Below are positions 19,841-33,300 of a stretch of 64,000 nucleotides of DNA, one piece after another; positions within the stretch are counted from its first letter, which is position 1; every line of letters begins with the position of its first letter. Where the stretch lies: the NCBI GenBank assembly GCA_951213105.1, contig OX578137.1, forward strand, positions 61,330,736 through 61,394,735, written 5' to 3'. Source of the stretch: Amaurobius ferox (lineage: Eukaryota > Arthropoda > Arachnida > Araneae > Amaurobiidae). Position numbers and translations under genes: made by a program. Below the pieces are notes generated by a model. It worked only from the letters and a program-made list of their open reading frames with translations. It had not been told where the DNA came from and ran no database searches.

Positions 19841-22630
19841 GTGAGTAGTTAAGAAAGGAGAATACAGCAACACACGGAGGCAATTCCACATTCTATCCAC
19901 CGGGAATAATTCATAATTTTTATCTTATCTCGTGTTTAGCTGCATTTCTCTCTCAATTACATCACCTCATACATCACCCTTTATTATAACACGCGTACAT
20001 CCTTGACCAAACACTTGATAACACTGCCGTCTCCTTAAGACTATTACACGCCGTGTTACAATCTTCCAAAATCTCGCCCTTTTCATCAACTCGATCCACC
20101 GACATGGCTTCTTTAATTTTTGGGCATCCCAAGCGTATGTACCCACTTAATAAAACTTTATCAATATATACCATTTGGCATTTAAATACGCAAGTTTAAT
20201 TGGAAAATCCTTAAGGACCCCCAATAACTTTGCAAATAAAGGTCCATCAGCATACACGTTACCTCTATCTATCTATGGTAAAGTACCATGTGCCATGGAA
20301 TAAAAGATGTTTCGACGCCCCTTACAGGGAATTTAAATAGTTAGGAGGACGAATTTGGCAGCAAACCGGGACGAAAAAGACCAATTACAAAGTTGCAGAT
20401 CACTGTGTAATGAATATGAATAGACAATAAAACTGTAACAGAAAGTATTAATTTGATACTATACGGATATAGGTAAATTACTGCTCTTTTCAGGAATGAT
20501 AAGATAAACAACACTTGCAAGTACAGGAATCTAATGTACAACCTGTTCAGAATTCCCTCCTTCAGCAACAATACACATTTGAATTCGAGAAAGAATACTA
20601 CTGTGTACTTTGATAAGCAAGGCAGGTATTACAGTATTAAAAAAAACAGCCCTGATGATACGACTTTTGACGTATTTATTGCATTCCATACACGCGTTTA
20701 CTTTGTTCTAGGTATCGAATCCCACTCATTAGACAAAACTCTCCAACTTTATAGTTGTCATTTTTCGACTATCTTAATTTTTGCCAAGTTCGTTATCCTA
20801 GCTTTTTCGATTCTCCGCTAAGGGCGCTACAATTTATTTTATTCAATCGGGCATGGTCAATTTACTGTAAATAAATCCGACGTGTACATTCATTGATCTT
20901 TCCCAACAAAGTTATTAGATCGCTGACAAACTTTCCTTTAAGCCATGCATAGAATATAAACCATCATAATATATTTTTCCATTACTAGTATATATTTTTA
21001 GTACAAAAATATTAATTATTTGGAACAATTTAACATTATAATTCCTTTACACCTAGAGTTAAAATGTTCTAAAGTTGATTTGAAGAACGATTTCATGTCA
21101 TATCCATAAACTTTCAAAATGGCTTCTGATTAAACTTTAATTCCTTCAGTGATAAGTTTTAAATAACAGACCTGGCATTTACAATTTTATGCCAGTAGTT
21201 GTTTATAGATCGCATTAATAATTCATTAATTGATTTCCTCCAGGTGCATATTTAAAGGGGAATTATTGTCAATAGTTCTCCTGCTTCTGATCACACTTTC
21301 GCTCATAAAATGAAAAATTTGGAATTGAGAAGTTTCTCACAGAAATACTTGAAATGTGGTAGAAATGAAATCGTGAAATAAATTTTACTGCCTCGAATTG
21401 AATAGGAAAATTGATGACAAATAATTATAAAAATGGAGAATATTTTTTCTCAAAATTATTATGGAAAGAAAATAAAAAAGATTTAAATATCAAAAGTACG
21501 CGAGTTTAGAGTACGCGAGTTGAGATATATATATATATATATATATAGTGCAAGAAATTAAATTTGAATATTGATCCTTTTATTTCTGGAATTTAAAGTT
21601 TAAGCTATTTTTGCTTGAATATAAATTGTGTCACAATAAACACCTGAAGAGAAATGTATACTTTACAGCATACCATAATATATTTTTGATTTTATATAAC
21701 TCTCTATTCTGCACCTAAAAACTTATGTTAAAATCGGTGAGATTACAAAGCAAAATATGCTGTTCTAAAACTTTTAGTCTTTTATCGCTTAAAATCCACC
21801 TTGCTGTTGCAAAACTTTCATAAATTAAGATTTAGGATCCATAATTTTCAAATGCTTTATCTATTGAGGGAAAGACGATACTTACGTAAGTAATCTGCTT
21901 CGAGATTAATAGGTTTGTATTAAGTTCTAAACACCTAAATGTTCTAAACTGCTTGCCATTTCAGAGTTGAAAGCGCCCGTTACCAACATTTTCACATTTT
22001 GTTACGTTTTATGAAATATCTTCTTCAAAGTTATCTGCTGTCAACACCTTTAGAATTTGATTTTAATCCATTGACAAGGAAGTTTGTTAAATACAATACA
22101 GTCACACCACTTTCTCATACACCCACTTTCCATGCTGTTCAACGCTTTATGTTTAAAGGATTCAAAATATAATTGATAGTGTAATATTGCAGATTGCTCG
22201 TGTAATTTTAAATCAATTATAATGCCTCTACGGAAATTTTTAACAAAATTAGTAATTTTTAACAAAATTTAATAAAATAACGTATTGCGGATTTTGCAAA
22301 ATTGATAGCATACATATTGGAATATATAATTGGTGGTGCACATATTGCAAAATGCTTATGCAATTTACAATAACTTATATTACCTTTATAGAATTTTTTA
22401 ACATAATTTCATGTATTTTATTTACATATCGATATGTGTATCCAATTGACTACAGCTTCAATACACAGATATACTCTCAGTATAAAAATTGTATTCTTTT
22501 AGAACTTAATGTTTAAAATTAATGTTTAAATGTTAATGTTTAAAAGATTATTTAACAATTACTTTCTTGACCTTGGCAACAGATTGATCAAGAAATTTTA
22601 CTCCATCAATACATTCTAAAGAGAAGAAAA
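19841..22630. other. Long AT-rich stretch without a supported gene
   Basis: The longest open frame is 20534-20821 forward (95 aa), with no recognisable motif and no splice context I can support. A TA microsatellite lies at 21522-21547. No promoter, RNA gene or transposon ends were identified. Confidence 0.45.
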
Positions 22631-22631
22631 C

Positions 22632-23871
22632 ATTTTTAACAGTTTACAACAAAATTGAAAAGTGTTTATGACTTGTCTGTCTGTCTGTCTGTCTGTCTGT
22701 CCGTTATCACGATAACTGCCGTAAAAATGATTTAATCAAAATGAAATTTTAGTATGCTTTTCAGACGGTCTGTGGGACCTATGGGAATATAAATGAATAA
22801 TATCACCCAAATAGTTTTGGATTGAACCCGGGTTGAAAAAATGAAATACATTGAGCCCCATGGTACCTAATTTTTCAAACATTTTTTAAGCGGATTTAAA
22901 ATTCACAAATTGCTTCGAAAAATTTAGGTAATATTCAAATTGTTCCATAAAATATATAAAAAAAAATTCGAAATATATTCAGTGGTTTTTACTTTCCCTG
23001 CAATACATGGTAATGTATAGGGAAAGTATTGGAATCATACCGAAAATCACAACTGGAGTTTTCGACGGATCTACACGTTTCGAGACCTCTAGAATACGAA
23101 AAAACCATTTTTAGCGTGACGTCTGTGTGTGTGTCTGTCTGTGTGTCTGTCTGTGTGTCTGTCTGTGTGTCTGTGTGTCTGTCTGTGCAGATATTGTATC
23201 CACTCTAACTAAAAAACTAATGGACCGAATTTCACAAAATTTTGTAGGTAAGTCACTTGTGGGCGGGGCTAGTGCTGATTAGTTTTGCGTACGATTCGGA
23301 ATAAAAGAACCCGCCTTTTTTGTGAAATGGCCCGCAAAAGCTTGTATCCACTGTAGCTGAAAAACTAATGGACCGAATTTCACAAAATTCGGTAGATGAG
23401 TCACTTATCGATAACTCTGGTGCTGATTAGATTTTGGTACGATTCGGAAAAAAATGACCTGCCTTTTTTTGCAAAACGGCCCGCAAAAATCATCCAAATC
23501 TAAACTAAAGAACTAGGTATACTCAAATATATCCATTAAATGCTCGTTTAATACGTAATTTTTAACAACGAAAATAATAAGACCAACCCCATTACACTAG
23601 GACTAGCCGTTCTCGAGATATTTTAGTTTTTCGTACTTTCCCTACGCCACCTTTGAAAATAAGCCAGGTTACCGAATGAGAACGAAAATTGAATTAAAAG
23701 AGAAATAAATTTAATTAAAATAAAGAGAACGTTAATATAAATCTGCAGGGAAAGTCATGTGCTGCTCACATCAGATTTTTTATTTAAATAAAAATTAAAA
23801 TAATAATTACACCTCTTATATGAAACGATCACATGACCCACTTCAAAATGATATATGGCATCCATCTTCTT
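22632..23871 (+). mobile_element. HINE-like element, family 1, interrupted by a family 3 copy
   Basis: Starts TTTTTAACAGTTTACAAC with a TCTG microsatellite at 22675-22700. Family 1 sequence runs to about 22991, is broken by the family 3 element, and resumes at about 23777 with TTTAAATAAAAATTAAAATA. It ends abruptly at GGCATCCATCTT (about 23871), so the right two-thirds are missing. Confidence 0.7.
22992..23776 (+). mobile_element. HINE-like element, family 3, full length
   Basis: 5' hairpin ACTTTCCCTGCAATACATGG with its GGGAAAGT complement, a GTCTGTGT microsatellite (about 23120-23190), and 3' GGGAAAGTCATGTGCTGCTC, a hairpin and ACATCAGATTTTTT. It sits in the T-run of a family 1 element and shares the end structure of family 2 but has a different interior. 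Confidence 0.7.
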
Positions 23872-24107
23872 ATTGGTATAAGGTTTATTATCTTTTAACT
23901 ATATTTTGCAGGCTGCAAATAACTATTTTACTTTGAATCAATCGGTAAATGCAACTGGTGCCATCATACTGTTTCGATCATTTTTTACTGACCCTCCCTC
24001 ATCACTGTTATACATTCATTATTTAATAAGTATATTGATAGTCATATATAAATGCCCTGTTTATATCGGATGAATATGACCGTAGAGACATTTTGACTAT
24101 GATATCA

Positions 24108-25411
24108 TTTTTAACACTTTACAACAAAGTTGAAAAGTGTTTATGACTTTGTTCATTCTGTCTGTCTGTCTGTCTGTCTGTCCGTTAGCACAATAACTGC
24201 CGTAAAAATTACTTCATCAAAATGAAATTTTAGTATGTTATTCAGACGATCTGTAGGACCTATGGGAATATAAATGAATACTATCACCCAATTAGTTTTG
24301 GATTGAACCCGGGTTGAAAAAATGAAATACATTGAGCCCTATGGGACCTAATTTTTCAAACATTTTTTAAGCAAATTTAAAATTTACAAATTGTTTCGAA
24401 AATTTTAGGTAATATTCAAATTGTTCCATAAAGTATATAAAAAAAAATTTAGCGAAATATATTCAGTAGTTTTTTAAATAAAATTAAAATAATAATAACA
24501 CATCTTATATGAAGCGATCACGTGACCATGATATGAAAAGATCACGTGACCCATTTCAAAATGATATATGGCATCCATCTTGTCTCAAAATCGTGATTTT
24601 AAAAGTTCTTTTTAATTCATATTGAGTGTTGTATCCGTCCTAAAACCACTTTATTTTTGCATAAATTCTGTGCATCTACACACTGAAACAACACAATTAC
24701 AATATATTTGAGTTTAAATGTTCATCCAAATTTGATTATTTCTACAACGAAGCCTATTTTTCACCTATATAAACTGTAAACAGCAAAATATGTAGATTGA
24801 GTTGTATTACATTTGCTGTATTTCTTTAACACAAAATCATTTAGATCATGGTGTCTGTATAGCTGATATGAATCAAATATTCATTGATTTTATAAAGAGA
24901 AGGACGATTTTTTTCGATGAAGTTTTACGCATAGAGTTTAATTACGTGTAGCTCCATGGTCTTAATTTTTAAATAAAATAAATTATTATAGTATTCTGAT
25001 GAATGACATGAATGGAAAATTATTTATGAATGAAATTCTGCTTTTATAGAGAGAGCCAGGCGTGTTATTTTTCCTATGACGTCATTTGAATGAATTTCAG
25101 TTGTTTTCGATGAAGTTTTCAAATATAATAATTATCGTAGTATTATGATAATTCTAAAATTATTACCGAGGAATGTATCCCATTTTAGAAATGAAACCAG
25201 GCAATTAATATGTCAATGCCATCATTTGAATGAAGTTCATTTTTTTCGATGAAGGTTTAAGTTTTCAAATATAATAAATTAATGTAGTATTGTGATAAGT
25301 TTTAAAATATTACCGAGGAATGTATTGCATTTTAGGCATGTTTAAATAAAATTGCTTTGAAGTTGGAAAGTGTTTTATAATCAATGCTTTAAGCATGATT
25401 GATCTGTCTTG
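24108..25411 (+). mobile_element. HINE-like element, family 1, full length
   Basis: Complete copy from TTTTTAACACTTTACAAC to GATTGATCTGTCTTG, with a TCTG microsatellite at 24157-24181. About 1.3 kb and colinear with 10243-11541. Confidence 0.75.
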
Positions 25412-25541
25412 GCAGATTTCATACCATTTTTACTTCATGTTTGAAAATTTGAATTTCCTTTACTTTTACAATAAAATTACTTTAAAATATAATTATTTTA
25501 AAATTTAATTAAAGCATAAATCTTTGGATTTTATCTGCTTA

Positions 25542-26115
25542 TTAACACTTTCTATCGTAGTTGAAAAGTATTTATGACTTTGTTCATTCTGTCTGTCTGT
25601 CTGTCCATTCGCTTGATAACTGCCGTAAAAATGACTTCATCAAAATGAAATTTTAGTATGTTGTTGAAACGGTCTCTTGGACATATGGGAATGTAAATGC
25701 ATAATGCCACCCGATTAGTTTTGGGTTGAACGCGGGTTGAAAAAGTGAAATGCATTGAACCCTATAGGACTTAATTTTTTAACATTTTTAAGCGAAGTTA
25801 AAATTAACAAATTGCTTCGAAAATTTTAGGAAATATTCAAATTATCCCATAAAATATTTAAAAAAAATTTCAGCACAATATGTTCGGTAGTTTTTTTAAA
25901 TAAAGTAGTATAAGAATTGCTGAATTTTTTTTCCAATCAAAATTAGCTCTGGAGTCTGGAATAAAAGTGATATAAATGAAACATTAATTACTAAAGTTCA
26001 TTTATATTACGATTTATATTTCGATGACGTCATTTGAATAAAGTTCATTTTTTAATGAAGTTTTAAGTTTTCATATATAATAAATTATTGTAGTACTGTG
26101 ATAATTTAAAATACA
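25542..26115 (+). mobile_element. HINE-like element, family 1, shortened diverged copy
   Basis: Begins ATTAACACTTTCTATCGTAG, with TCTG repeats at 25590-25607. The first 350 bases are colinear with family 1 and then it jumps to near the 3' region. The final hairpin is missing. Confidence 0.55.
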
Positions 26116-26235
26116 CTCAGATACATTACAAATACATTACAAAGACAAAAAACCGACGCAGCCCGCAAAATAATCCGGTAGTAATGAAACTTTACATGCA
26201 AACACCTTTCGTCCGAATATGCAAATGATCAAAAT

Positions 26236-26824
26236 TTCGTTGTGAGAATCTACCATTCACTTTTAGGTGGTTCTCAAAACAGTCTTTGGAAATATCGCTA
26301 AAGAACTCTAAGTCTCAAAATATAATTATTTTTTGTTATTTTTGAAATTTTGAAATTTATTAAATGAATTATTTATTATTGAATTATTTATTCTTAACTT
26401 TTTCATAATTATGTATATCTACATGAGAAAAACCAACTGTGTTTTATAAATCGATTTAACAATGCAGGTAAAAAATCTTTTTTGTTAGCTGTAAAGGAAT
26501 TATCATCGGACAATATACATAAACATATTTGTTTATTTATCATATTCGCTTTTTGAGAATCAACCATTTACCATCATATGGTTCACGAAACAGCTTTTGG
26601 AAATGTCGGCAAAGAGCGCTAAATCGCCAAATATACTTACTTTTTACTTTTTTCTTAATTGATCAAATATAACGATTATAGTACTTTATGTTTTCATAAT
26701 TATATATATCTACAGGAGAGGAATTATCTGCATAATTTTTTGCAAATCGATTTAACAATGCTGGCAAAATGACTATTCTTGTTAGCTATAAAGGAATTAC
26801 TGTCGTTCAATATACATAAACAAA
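26236..26824 (+). repeat. Tandem pair of about 310 bp
   Basis: Two diverged direct units (about 26236-26530 and 26551-26824) share the order CATTTACCAT or CATTCACTT, TTTGGAAAT, TAATTATRTATATCTACA, AATCGATTTAACAATGC, GTTAGCT and CAATATACATAAACA. No coding capacity. Nature unknown. Confidence 0.6.
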
Positions 26825-27440
26825 GGGGGATGGTCGCATACGCATTTTTTATTTGACCCCTTTCAGTAACGAACTCGTTTAAAACAATAATATATACTAT
26901 ATAATTAAATTAAAAATAATCGGTTGTAAGTTCGGAGTTATTTCGTCGTCCAATCTCTTAGATCTCATTTTGCCGATTAACTAACTATAATATACAAATT
27001 TAGTTCATAATTGGCTTTGCATAAACTTCCAATGTACTGGTGCTGAACCATGCATTTGATGATGGACGTTTGACGCCAGAAAGCACGAAGTTTTTTTACC
27101 TTGTATATTTACGTCCTTCATTGTAAAAAATAAAATTTTATATTTGAGTACTTTCAGTAACATTTTTCAACTGACATGACACACATGAACGAATGTCATA
27201 CATGAAAGAGTTGTTATTCACTTAAAATTAAAAAGATATGCCACAAAAAATATGTTATAGTAAAAACTCCTGCTGGATTTAAATTTTTCATTCATTCTAT
27301 GACATCAAACATTTAATTGTAACTTGAAGCACACATGTTTAAAAAAAATAGACGTCACCTTTCTAAACATCTCATATGACATATAACAGATGCTCATTTT
27401 AAATCTCAGAAAGAAATGCCACTCAACAAATACTAATAGG
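26825..27440. other. Upstream flank of the cysteine-rich gene
   Basis: AT-rich sequence without an open frame of note. No repeat family recognised. It may include upstream regulatory DNA of the gene that follows, but no specific site can be supported. Confidence 0.35.
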
Positions 27441-27451
27441 TGAAATTAGTT

Positions 27452-27460
27452 TATAAATAG
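27452..27460 (+). promoter_or_regulatory. Candidate TATA box
   Basis: TATAAATAG, about 76 bases upstream of an excellent splice donor (CACAG then GTATGT at 27529). It would place transcription start near 27482. Proposed as the promoter of the cysteine-rich secreted gene. The distance to the first coding exon (2.9 kb) makes this inference only. Confidence 0.4.
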
Positions 27461-27481
27461 ACATTATTTTTTCCAATCCAA

Positions 27482-27528
27482 TTGCACACATTTCTTCATT
27501 CTATATTGCTATAGATTTTCAACCACAG
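27482..27528 (+). other. Candidate 5' untranslated exon
   Basis: From the predicted start to the donor GTATGT at 27529. The matching acceptor would be the polypyrimidine-AG at 30335-30336, five bases upstream of the start codon of the cysteine-rich gene. Non-coding leader exons are common in arthropod secreted-peptide genes. No transcript evidence is available here. Confidence 0.3.
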
Positions 27529-27530
27529 GT

Positions 27531-28790
27531 ATGTAAAGTTCTTCTCTATTCTATTTAACATTTTCCCAACTTATTACAAACTATTCAATATTAAATATTA
27601 GTCTGCTATGAAATGTAATTTCTATGCAAGGTCTTACTATTAATATAGTAATAAAAATTTAGTACTGTTTTTCATCGATAAAAAACATTACTAAATTTTT
27701 ATTGCACAGCAAATATTTAATCAGGTGCAATCTAGTACTGTATTATTAGTGTTATGATTATACAAGAATATTATGTAATGCAAATATCTAAATTACTCTA
27801 TTCGACAGAGATATATTTCCTTTTATTTATATTAATATTGAAAATTTAAAAGCTAGTTATATCAAAAACCTTATTAAAAACAACAGTTTCCAAAATATTT
27901 ACTATTATTTATTAATAGATATTTTCTGAGCTTTCCATAAATATTCATAAGTGCAAATGATTAATTGCACAAATAATATCTTGCACATTTGAAATAATTA
28001 TTTTAAAATTTTTCTAGTAAATCTTTCCCCGATGTGTTGAATTGATTTATAAAAATAAAATTTTAAACTTTATAGAAATTCAAAATATCATTTTAATAGA
28101 AGTAATTTAAATATTTATACATTTTCTCCGTATATCATTTATTTTCCTGAATGCTGAAATTTAAAAAAAAAATTGTTTGCATAAAATACAATGAGAACTT
28201 AGTTTTTCCCAAACATTTACCGTCATTTTTTAACATACGCAATAGCAAGTCCAGTTGCTTTTTATAAAGAAATAGTTCCGAATGTAATACATATGAAATG
28301 ATTTTAATAACTTTCTTTTATAATAGCAATGTTTTTAATATCATTTTGTACGAAGAAAAGTTAAAGTAATGCATTGTGGAATTTGTATCTCTCTCCATGA
28401 AGAATAGAGATATTCTTCATGACCTCCCCCTCTACAAAAACACATGGGTCAATGATTCCCAATGTAAGCCCAATACCTACCCATTGCGCGGAAAGTTTGC
28501 AACTATAGATTGACACCTACTGAAATCGGACCAATAAAGTTGAAAATGAATATTTATATATATCAGGAGATCCGCACATTGCGCCCCAGTACGTACATGA
28601 TAGTCGCCCTTCTCGTTCAAGTATATGTCTGTACGGGAGTGAAGAGTATGTTTCGCAACGCGGATAGGTTATGGTTAACAATAGATAGCGGTATTTGTGT
28701 TCTTACGAGAAAATATTGCCAATAATGCTGTCATCTAGCGTTTACAAAGGAATAAAAGACGGCGAATTCAAAATATTTTGAGATAATCAC
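27531..28790. other. Presumed leader intron, first part, no gene
   Basis: AT-rich sequence. A 71-codon forward frame (28510-28725) is unrecognised and probably chance. Confidence 0.35.
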
Positions 28791-28800
28791 TCCATTCAGT

Positions 28801-29040
28801 ATGCCCAGAAAAAGACGTTTAGATGATGGTCAGCGATGGCAAGCCATGTGCAGGTTACAACCCGGCCAATCTATTGGGCAAGTTGATGAATTTTTCAGAG
28901 TCCACCAATCTGTGATTTAACCCATCTGGACCCAAATCCAAAACAGCGAAACAATAAGCAAAAGTCCACGCTCGGGTCGTCCTCGAGTTATAAGACTTTC
29001 CGGTGATCGCTACTTAGCGTTATTAGTCATACGCAACAGG
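28801..29040 (+). pseudogene. Tc1-type transposase, N-terminal remnant
   Basis: From ATG 28801 the frame reads MPRKRRLDDGQRWQAMCRLQ with QSIGQVDEFFRVHQSV, then a stop. It continues as IWTQIQNSETISKSPRSGRP and DRYLALLVIRNR. This is the paired helix-turn-helix and the GRPR hook between the two DNA-binding halves of Tc1-family transposases. Everything beyond the second helix-turn-helix start is lost. It lies inside the proposed leader intron of the cysteine-rich gene. No inverted repeats found. Confidence 0.8.
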
Positions 29041-30330
29041 TAATTACTCGCTGAAGTAAATTACTTCGAAATTTTTTAGACAGTTTTCGCTATGGATAAA
29101 CTATCCAAACATTCATTGGCATATTACCCCAAAGTCAGTTTGATGATATATTATCAACGACCATTCTGAGCATTACTGACTACGTTGAATGTAATTTTAC
29201 TTGCTGTATGGGAACCACACAAATTCCTCATACTTAGAGTTGAATTTATTAAAGCTTTATAGTTATAAGTGAGTACATATAATAAAAACGGTCGTGAAAA
29301 TATATACCTTCCAAAATATATTAAATTAGTCTAGAGGTTTGGTGAAACTAAATCATTTCTTCTAAAAATATTTTGATGCACACTAAGCCATTACCAGCTG
29401 TCCTCTAGGAAGAATTTCAGCTACCCTGTATTTCATCCCCTCAGGTTAACCTCTATTTACAGATCGAATTAACCTTGTCTCTTTAGTTATGAACCAACCT
29501 CTTTTAAGAAGCAAATTTAACTGGTGCGTGCGTCAGCGAATTATCTGAGAAACCGGAGTGGTTTTTTCACATCACGTTTCCGCGTTATGGACTCTTCCAA
29601 GCGGACAGGGCCTGATTCTTTAATTTGCGAACAAATCCGTCAGCGACTGGTGTTTTTGCATAGCGGGTATTTTTCACCTTAGTATTTTTCCATGAAGGGT
29701 TCACCCAACCATGTCGGACTTTGCTGGATGAGATATTGAAACTTTAAACCTGCCTTAATATCGTCATAAAGCCAAGTGCTTGTCATGACAGATCATTCAT
29801 TTTCTTAACTTGCTTTGTAGTATAAGGAAGGTTATCTTGCTTAAAATGAAGAACTTTCGTCGATGATTTGCAAATCTTAGATTGGAATATTCTGTTCCTC
29901 GTATATACATTACTTTGGGACAAATGTAGTTTATAGTTAATTTTCAATCATTGTGTACATCCACGCATATCCAAAGCTTCCCACTCGCATTCGGCATCCA
30001 GTTACGGCACCTATGAATCTTAAAGTCAGAGCACAAACCGTAAGGACACAAAATGGCCAAGAAATTTGCGGAGAAACCCTATTGGTAGAATACATCTGCA
30101 CTGTAGGTTTAATGAAATAATTCTAAAACTTTTGTTTCCTAGCAAAAATATAAACTTTTCTACTGCAATACAGAAATTTCAATGAAATTTACACTGAAGA
30201 CAAGAGAAATATTTTTAAAAGGATATTAATATTTAATTAAGATAGTAAATATTTTATTATTTAAAACTTTTATTCTGGTATTTATGTTATGTTTAATATT
30301 TTTATTTATTTTTACTGTTTCAATCTTTTT
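29041..30330. other. No gene seen; intronic if the leader exon is real
   Basis: AT-rich DNA. A short frame beginning MDSSKRTGPDSLICEQIRQR near 29590 may be a transposon scrap but is too short to assign. Confidence 0.35.
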
Positions 30331-30341
30331 TTTTAGATAAA

Positions 30342-33300
30342 ATGAAGCTTGCATTGATATGCCTATTTCTGATTATAGCTCTAGCTTACTCTCAAGAAGT
30401 AAGCCCTAAAAATGCAGGTAAGTGTTGAAGTCAAAACAAACTGCTCAACTCTCAATAAAAGAACCTAAAATATAATTTTGAGTGTTAAGCGAAGCGTTTC
30501 CAGAAAGTTTTGCTACGATTGTAGCAATCAGTGAACGATATCGATTTAAAAACGTAATCGAATGCTGAGGAGAACCCCTAAATTTTAGAATTATTTTTTG
30601 AAAATATTATTAAAAAATTAGAACTTTTAATATTAGAAAATAAATGATCATTTCAAACGCAAATTTTCATTACAAAACGAATGAAACATACTTTTGAATA
30701 GTAACATAATCCGCTTTCAAGATACTGCATGTTTTTCTAATAAATGTATAAAATATTACACAAAATTAAATGCAGTAATACTAAATGTATTACTAAATAT
30801 GTTCACTTTACATAAACAATATTACGCAATGAATCTTCTACCATCATTCTCGAGTATCTCGCTCTTTTCACCCACAGGAAAAGTTTACATTTCATGATAG
30901 TTTGATGAGAATTTTGCAAGTCAGTATGAATAAGCCATTCTGTTTGGACTAATAAGTTACCCAAAGCATCAAATTTCAAATTACGTGGTCTTAATTCAAA
31001 ACTAAAAATATTGTACTCTGAATCTTGCACGCTAGTATTTTGAAGAAAAGTCTATGCCTTATGTAGGTTTAGTCATGAGCTGTCTACATCAGATTTTTAT
31101 ACAAGGGGCTCAATCCTCCAAAATATTATTTTCTATCATCATAAATTTAATTTCAAATTATATCTGGGTTAACATGTCTAACCTTCTTTGTTAAGTGACG
31201 CATATCAGCCTTTTAAAGGTTTTAGAACTGTGCCTCAAATACAAGCTTTATATTAAAACTATTTACGTAATCTATTGAGTTTTGAATCGTTATTCTAATT
31301 AATTTTTATTTACATAACTGATTCTCTAAATGTAACTTTTAAATTATTTTCTTTCAGAATTAGCAAGAGAAGCAGCAATTTATGAAGCTCAAAGGTATAA
31401 TCAGGTTCTATTCAGTAAATAATTTTAAAATAATCTAAATATATTCCTTAATTTTCATTCTTTGTTTCAACTCTACTAGGCAGACAAAACTTACTAATTT
31501 CTCTTTCAATAACAATACTGTGACATTAAACTCGCAATTCAAATCAACATGCGTTCAATCTGGAAATCTGCGTGGAGGGATTAACAAGGGGTCAAACTGT
31601 GGCGACAGCAAGTCTAGAAAAATGACATAAATCGCGCAAACAATGAAATTTATTACTAAATTTGTTGCCAGCACGAGGGGCTGACTCCAGTCCGCTTGCC
31701 TGGGCGTGACCTAGAGCATCTGAGGTGGAGCAAGCAAAAGCCAATCAGCCACCAGTGCTTAAGGCTATCCAAAGGGCTATCTAGTGATATGACCAACCAG
31801 AGTCACTTTTGACGTATCACGCCTGCTACGTGGACTTTATATCTATATATACGTATATATAATATGCTGGTACATCATCTGGGTCTATTGCCGGAAGCGA
31901 ACGAAGCTCCCGGACGATGCGTCAAAGACGTTTCTTTAAAGTGTATCACTCCCATACAGTGGAAATACCCAGATTGCATAAGTGCACTGAGCGCCCTATG
32001 TGCACACTAACAGAGACTCATTAATAAAAGGTGCTTGCAGCTGGAGCTCACTGCGCCTAGGCAACGAGCCAAATACATGTATTCCAGTCATATCACGTCC
32101 ATTGCGCGAGTGTAACCAGATTCCAAAAGTGAACTGAATGGCCTATGTAGCTGCTAAACGGCCGCTAATTAACAAAACCGTATAGCGCCCGAAGCTCTCG
32201 AACAGTAAGTCAAAGACGTAAAATATACGTAAAGAATAACTACCGGAGGGAGGTGCACTGAGGGAGTCAAAACGCGCAAAACATATATGATTCCTTAAGA
32301 ACATAACTTTTAATTAAATGAATCAGAATAATATTTACCGTTGGGTATAATCGATGAATTTTATTCTTCTACAGGCATAATTCATTGCACAGCCGTAGAC
32401 TAACCACTGTTGGCTTGAAACAGCTTCAAAAGCAAAACAAATTCAGCAATATGAGAGCCAATTTGCTTACCTACAAGTTCAGCGAAACTTTGTAAGTAAA
32501 GCAAACAACAACTTCATTTTATCTACAGAAAGCAATAGTTTGAATGCGACACATTACATGTTCTTGTACGTAATAAAATCAAATAGTAAATGAGAAATTA
32601 CAACATTGCTTTACCTGCAAACAAGAACGCATAATGTATCGCGTTTTCCCTTATTTTAAATTTAAACAATTAAAAAATCGTTAGAAATTTTGTCGTGCAC
32701 ATATTTTTCTCATATTTTACCATTGGCACTGACAAATTAACTCCTTATTGGGGATTTCTTAGTTTTCTCGCAAGTCGCATCAATATATTCTGAAGACCAT
32801 GTAAGAAATATAGTAAAGTTTCTACCGATAGATATCACTGAAAAATGCTCTAAACAAGCAGGGCAACGGACAGGGCAAAGGGGGAATGCATACAGTAGGG
32901 TCTTAGAGACTTGGGGTACAAGCCTCATAAACAGTTTATAAAAAGAGATCAAAACTTTTAAAATTGGTTTAGCTAATAGTTAAACCTGTCAATGACAGGG
33001 AAACACTCTTTAAAAATAAAAACCCAATCTGTTTAATAAGTTTTATTTTATTTGACAATGTATGACGCTTAGCTTCAAAAATAGCTTTCTTAATCGAAAT
33101 TTAGCTTAGTTAAATTTCGTAAGGTCGTCGATACTATAAACGTGCTACATTTCAGATTTCGATGCCCCCTATAGACATTATATACTAGACCCGCTATTAG
33201 GCGGGGCTTGCTACTGTTACAGTATTGAAGCAACATTATTCAACATGGAGAACTCCTCACGTGATCTAAAATCCACTCTACTAGTCCAGAGCTCCTGCTT

